This document shows positions 59,500 to 64,000 of a DNA stretch of 64,000 bases, piece by piece. The first letter of the stretch is position 1. Each line of letters begins with the position of its first letter. The notes below the pieces were generated by a model. That model saw nothing but the letters and a program-made list of their open reading frames with translations. It did no database searches and was not told where the DNA came from. This stretch comes from Acanthornis magna (Eukaryota > Chordata > Aves > Passeriformes > Acanthizidae): contig JAWUZG010000173.1 of assembly GCA_036785705.1 (NCBI GenBank), forward strand, positions 2,279,001 to 2,343,000, in the 5' to 3' direction. The translations under genes were made by a program, and so were the position numbers.

Positions 59500-60548
59500 G
59501 GATCCTAGTCAAGAACAGTAATGTCCAAGCTCCCCTTCTGTGTTAAAGAAGTCCTTAGGGAGCCCTGTGGACCAGGAGCACTGCCAGCACAGCCCAGTGA
59601 ACAAGACAGGACGGTAGTCAAGCCTACACAAAATCCTAAAGACCCAGGGACAGGTTGTCCCCACGTGCCAGAGGATGAGATTGCAGGGAAAAAGACTGGC
59701 CTTGCTGAACAGAGAGCTTTGGCTGGAACTTGGTGAAAAAATGAGGAGTTAATGACCTTAGGAAGAGGGGACAAACCAGGAGAACTACAAGGGTGTTGTG
59801 AGGCTGTACAGGAAGAAAATTAAAAGGACTAAAGCCCAATTAGAATTTAATCTTGCCACTGTCGTAAAGGACAACAAAAATTGTTTTTACAAATATATCA
59901 GTAACAGAAGGAGGGTTAAGCAGAATCTCCATCCTTTATTGGATGGCTTTGATGGGTCAAGAGCATCCTGACTTGTCCCAGCCATGGTGTGACACAGCCC
60001 CAGGACAGTGCCCGTCCCCTGTGCTGCCTCTGCTGAGGCACCTCCAGCCCTGGGGACAGCTCTGGGCCCCTCAGGACAAGAGAGACACTGAGGGGCTGGA
60101 GAGTGTCCAGGGAAGGGAACGGAGCTGGGCAGGGGCTGAGCCCCAGGAGAGGCTGAGGGAGCTGGGAAAGGGCTCAGCCTGGAGAAAAGGAGGCTCAGGG
60201 GGACCTTGTGGCTCTGCACAGCTCCTGACAGGAGGGGACAGCCGGGGGGGTCGGGCTGTGCTCCAGGGAACAGGGACAGGAGGAGAGGGAATGGACTCAA
60301 GTTGCCCCAAGCAAGGTTTGGATCAGACATTAAGAAAAAGTTTCTTCACCTAAAGGGTTGTCCTGCCCTGGCACAGCTGCCCAGGGCAGTGGTGGAGTCC
60401 CCACCCCTGGAAGGATTTGAAAACTGTAGATGTAGCACTTGGGGACATGGGTCAGTGGTGGCCTTGGCAGTGCTGGGGTAATGGTTAGGCTCGATGTTTT
60501 CAGTGGGTTTTTCTAAAAGAAATGATTCTGTGATTCTGTGATTCTATG
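59500..60548 (+). mobile_element. CR1 LINE with partial ORF2 and internal deletion
   Basis: The longest CR1 copy here. Positions 59500-59946 match ORF2 between the endonuclease and reverse-transcriptase domains. After about 59946 the sequence jumps to the 3' end: TGAGGCACCTCCAGCCCTGG, GGGAAGGGAACGGAGCTGGG, GGAATGGACTCAAGTTGCCC, AAGTTTCTTCACCTAAAGGG, GTGGTGGAGTCCCCACCCCT and a terminal run of three ATTCTGTG/ATTCTATG units at 60525-60548. The whole reverse-transcriptase domain is missing, so the copy is dead. Frames of 60-147 codons across the 3' part are artefacts. Confidence 0.94.
59690..59971 (+). pseudogene. CR1 ORF2 remnant (endonuclease-RT linker)
   Basis: Part of the CR1 polyprotein that carries endonuclease and reverse transcriptase. 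From 59771 to a TGA at 59969-59971 one frame is intact for 66 codons and reads like the CR1 linker, with VVRLYRKKIKRTKAQLEFNL and DNKNCFYKYISNRRRVKQNL. The preceding part (from about 59690) is in another frame, reading LNRELWLELGEK, and is closed by TAA, so at least one frameshift and one stop have accumulated. Confidence 0.85.
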
Positions 60549-62079
60549 ATCTGACTTAAAGGCAGCCTTCCTATCTATGACTTTTATTCACCTAGCATTC
60601 AGTACAGAATCTGAACACCTTCCATGGACAACCAGCAACATAATTTTCATCTTTTTGAGATGAAAGTAGTTTTCCTCTTTTATATATATATATTTTATTT
60701 GAAAGATCTGATCATCATCCTCTTCTCATGTTGCTGGCAGCACAGACATAAGTCCAGGTGCCAGCATTATACTGCTAGTGATCACAGCTCTATATTGCAG
60801 CCTTAAGAGAGAAAAAAACCTCTATCTACCCATTCTTTTTATGTATATCTTGCTGCCCTTGATCAGGAAATGCTTTGCCCTCAGTCCTCATGGCTCAGTT
60901 ATTTAAAATGTGGTCATAGACTCTTTAAAGACAGGAAGGGACAGGACCTCAGTTTTATGTTTTGCCTCGAAGACTTGGACATTCCAGTCTGCACAGAGCT
61001 TTGTAAAATAATTCTGGGACTTCTGTCAGGTTTGATTTACGACAACATGTGTCAGATGTAATTGCACCATCACTCTATCCATTCATTACCAGTGTTTCTC
61101 TCTGCAATGCTCTGCACCAGATCTCCAAGGGACAGAGTGACCTGAGCTTGTTTTTCCAGTGAAAAACAGGATTAGATGTCCCCATTCCATCATGCTTTGC
61201 AGATTAGTGACCAGCCTGAAACTGAGGGTATGGTCAGAGAGTACGAAGCTGCATAAAAAGGAGATGCTGGGAATGCCCTTGCCCGAGTCTGCCCCATGAA
61301 CTGAATCACAGCTCCTGCTGAGAAGGCTTGAAGCAGCCCTTCCCTGTGGATATGTTCTTTGTGTATAAATCTAACACACCCTTAGCACCTCTGGGTTTCG
61401 TTTTGTGGGTACACCAATTTTGCTGAGTACTGGATCTAAGATCTTTGAACCAGGCTGTATTTTCCAGTAATAGACAACTCATGGGGCTCCCAAATTGGTT
61501 TTATCCAAAAATCTGTGCTTCCCACCTTTTTTCTCCCATACTTATCAGTGAGAAGTTTTTCATCAGTGCAAAAACACTCTTTTCTGATGAAAAGTTGAGG
61601 AAATATAATTGTGGATCTACTCTACTGCCTCAGATCAGCATTGCTGTAATAACCAAACTCATAAAAACTTAGCTCTTACTGGTGGTTTAAATTTATAGTC
61701 AAAACACAATGTTGGTAGGTTTGGGGTTTTTTTTCCCTTTCTTTTACTTAGCTTTGAGATTTGATCTCTCCTCAGCTTTAGATTTCTCTGCAGTCATAAA
61801 TCTAAATAACTGTCAGGATATCATGGCAGCAGGTTCATCACTGAGCAATGACTGAAGCTCAAATACAGAATTTAATTAGCATTGGACAATGTTTGTGAGA
61901 GGGAAAATTTTTCTTAAAATGAAATTTACTTTTTCTCCTCTGAAACATTTAATTCTCCCGAGAAGTTTTTTTTTTTTTTTTAAGCTGAAGTCCTGAATTG
62001 GAACTCTAAATAGTTTAGTCCTAAACAGCATTCTGTACCTTGGATGAATTTCCGCTGGTTTAATCCCAGGTAGGCATCA
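60549..62079. other. Unique AT-rich non-coding sequence
   Basis: A short alternating TA tract is at about 60682-60692 and a T run at 61967-61981. No exon or transposon is recognised. Confidence 0.5.
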
Positions 62080-62345
62080 TAGAATGTCACAGATTTATAG
62101 AATATTTCAGGTTGCAATGGAACCTCTGAAGGTCATCTGTCCAACCTCTTGCTCAGAGCAAGTTATGCTTCTAAGTTAGATCCAGTACATCAGGGTCTTG
62201 TTCAACCAAGTCCTGAAAATCTCTGAGGAAGAACTGCAGAACTGTTTTCATGTGTAGCCATGCTCAAAGTGAAAAAGATTTTCTCCTGTCCAGGGGGTAT
62301 TTCCTTTGCTGCATCTGGTGATGCCCGCTGAGAAGAACCTGGATC
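62080..62345 (-). mobile_element. Old CR1 LINE 3' end
   Basis: Minus-strand: GCATCATAGAATGTCACAGA, GGAACCTCTGAAGGTCATCT, GTCCAACCTCTTGCTCAGAG, CAAGTCCTGAAAATCTCTGA, and GATGCCCGCTGAGAAGAACC, matching the usual CR1 order down to the GGCACCACTGAGAAGAG-type segment. Diverged, so older than the GC-rich copies. Confidence 0.82.
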
Positions 62346-62699
62346 TCTCACACTGATAAATCCTTTTTTGTAGTCAAAGACTGTTTAGATAGCAGTCTTT
62401 GCCCCGGCTTAGTATTTCTGTTTCCATGCAAACCAAAAGATCTCCAGAAACAGGAAGGGAAAGTTGGTCTCCTGAGGTATGCCACTTCATTTTGGGTTTG
62501 GGTTTGGTTTTGTGTCATTCCATCCACCCCAGTATTAAAATGCCTTTGGGCAATACATTGAAATGACCAACTTAAATTGCCTCTTTTGAACCATCTGAAT
62601 TCTTTGCTATTTTTTGCAAAGTGAAACAGGAAAAATCTGGGATCACTGTCCAGGCAAACTTTGTCCACCTTTAGAGGTAGTCCACAGTCCAGAAAAAGA
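62346..62699. other. Unassigned sequence between two CR1 ends
   Basis: A 123-codon minus-strand frame spans it (62348-62719), with no domain. A GTTTGGGTTTGG low-complexity patch is near 62500. Confidence 0.4.
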
Positions 62700-62760
62700 A
62701 CATAGGAGTAGGACTTCAATAATTCTTGAGAGTCCCTTCCAACTCAGGTTATTCTATGGA
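62700..62760 (+). mobile_element. CR1 LINE, very short 3' end
   Basis: CAATAATTCTTGAGAGTCCC then TTCCAACTCAGGTTATTCTA matches the CR1 terminus (GATGATC..GGTCCCTTCCAACTCAGG..ATTCTATG). About 60 bases remain. Confidence 0.65.
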
Positions 62761-63164
62761 AAGTAAAATTTTTGTTTCTTGCTCAAAGAAAAAGTTGAAC
62801 TAATGTCTTTCACATCCTACTTGTCAGATGGATGGTGACATTTAGTTCATCCTATGAAATCTTTCAGTATTAAAGAGGTTCAGCATCTGAATCTGGGACC
62901 CACATGAAGATGAAAATGAAGAATAAACCATGAAATATGTACATTTTTGCAAAAAACCCAACAACCCTAGAAACATAAAGCCTTGGATAAATGGAAAAGC
63001 TAAAAATTCAAAACCAAAGGAAGGCTGAAATTCTGGCGTCAGGTTGTGCAGCTCCTCACCACAAGATGTCATTGGGGCCAAGAAATTAGTGAGGTCTGCT
63101 CAAGCAACAGGGATATCCAGAATGATCAAGGGATGCAAAACTTCTTGTTTCAGGGTTAAGACCA
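62761..63164. other. Unique non-coding sequence
   Basis: Nothing recognised. It may contain the diverged 5' part of the next LINE remnant. Confidence 0.5.
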
Positions 63165-63346
63165 ATCTGTAACTGTTATGATTCAGGGTGAAATGCTCAC
63201 TGAGAACAAATTACCCAATATCTGCCTTCTACAGACTTAGTACACATTCCTCAGGGGCTTCTGACCCAGGTTGTTGCTGGAGACTGGATGCTCACTAGCT
63301 AGTCTGTGTGTCTGATCCAGTCTGGCACTTCTTTTTTACAGCTCTT
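63165..63346 (+). mobile_element. Ancient CR1/L3-like LINE 3' end
   Basis: Plus-strand: AAATTACCCAATATCTGCCT, ACATTCCTCAGGGGCTTCTG, GTTGTTGCTGGAGACTGGAT, and GTCTGATCCAGTCTGGCACT. This order matches the old CR1 terminus that reads TTCCTCTGAAGCATCTG, GGAGACAGGATACTGG, GGTCTGATCCAGTATGGCA. Same old class as 15505-15815. Confidence 0.75.
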
Positions 63347-64000
63347 GGTTTGAATTTTTGTTTGTTTGGTTTTTTTTCTTTTAACAGTGGTAAAACATAA
63401 CCAGAGAAAAGCAATTAACTGCTCCCCTTGCCCCTGAACACCTTCCATGCAGAGAATGGTGAAGGTGAACAGAAAGCAGAACTATCCTGCACCATGGTGT
63501 CTCTGGAGGTAGAATTCTCCAGGACAAGTGGCCATTGCCATTTTCCTCCTCTGTTTCAGCCATTCTGCTAGCCATGCAGCCATACATTCCGAAATAGTGC
63601 ATTTACTATCATCCTCTTTGCACACCCATGCAGTCCATCCCCATTCTCTTGCCCAGCTGCCTTGATTTCCTTAAGTGCAAATTCAGCTCAGGGGTTTCAA
63701 ACCTCACAGAATTCCACTGTTTTGGAGAGAATGACAAGCACCCATAGCATCATTCCTCTTCCTACTGCATCACCCACCACACCCTCACTTTGTCTTTGTT
63801 TCTGGTAGGCTGCACAGAACTCTGGGTTAGATCACAGCTCCATTGTGCATGGAGATTATTTTCACCTAACCTCCAGCACTGTGTTAATTTTAGTACTCCC
63901 TGCTTTGGATTTAAATCACTGTGACAATTTTGCTTGCCATGTAACTCGAACTAAGTCTGTGCAGAGTGCAGAATAGATTGAGTATACTATTTTTGTATCT
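63347..64000. other. Unique non-coding sequence
   Basis: Starts with a TTTGTTTGG and T-rich patch (63355-63384). Nothing else is recognised to the window end. Confidence 0.5.

Noticed and set aside
1..64000. CRISPR arrays, operons, tRNA or rRNA genes, phage or plasmid systems
   Set aside because: The window is clearly vertebrate (bird) DNA. I saw no spaced direct-repeat array, no cloverleaf candidates and no ribosomal sequence on reading both strands.

Overview
The window reads as a gene-poor, AT-rich stretch of bird nuclear genome. The evidence is the interspersed repeats. At least a dozen fragments carry the 3' end of the CR1 LINE family, with its characteristic ATTCTATGA/ATTCTGTGA-type end and, inward from it, conserved segments such as CCATGGGCAGGGACACC. 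CR1 is the dominant retrotransposon of birds and is also present in turtles and crocodilians. Several copies belong to a GC-rich type that I associate from memory with passerines, so a songbird is my best guess, but the class (bird) is much safer than the order. I found no complete protein-coding gene, no tRNA, rRNA or snRNA, no CRISPR array, no bacterial-style operon, and no LTR retrovirus.

Layout. From 1 to about 13.2 kb the sequence is mostly unique, with one CR1 copy (4.17-4.59 kb), a (CA)n tract, one very old CR1 tail (6.7-6.9 kb), and a few open frames that might be exons (1.15-1.55, 6.51 and 9.25-9.62 kb). From 13.2 to 24 kb there is a dense repeat zone: a degraded CR1 reverse-transcriptase fragment, a perfect 46-copy AAGGG array (13.95-14.18 kb), four younger CR1 tails, and two ancient ones. 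Two of the younger tails (18.0-18.5 and 23.2-23.6 kb) form an inverted pair with strikingly uneven divergence. From 24 to 40 kb unique sequence alternates with five CR1 tails on the minus strand and several microsatellites ((CAGA)n, (GT)n, poly(A), (TTTC)n). From 40.6 to 58 kb there are few repeats, and several blocks look like conserved non-coding or regulatory DNA: they retain CpG and hold clustered TAATTA-type sites. The clearest is 40.6-41.9 kb. From 59.2 kb to the end CR1 returns, including the longest copy, with part of ORF2 joined to the 3' end across an internal deletion, and three other CR1 pieces.

Because there are no verified genes, no gene network can be described. The repeat layers do give a history: very old CR1 tails shared in style with other reptiles, then mid-age CR1 copies, then younger GC-rich CR1 copies, all 5'-truncated. 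The likeliest functional content is distal regulatory DNA of a neighbouring gene, or a very large intron. I did not find a convincing undescribed biological system. Items most worth a check are the CR1 pair with mosaic divergence, the AAGGG array, the 40.6-41.9 kb block, and the possible exon near 9.4 kb.
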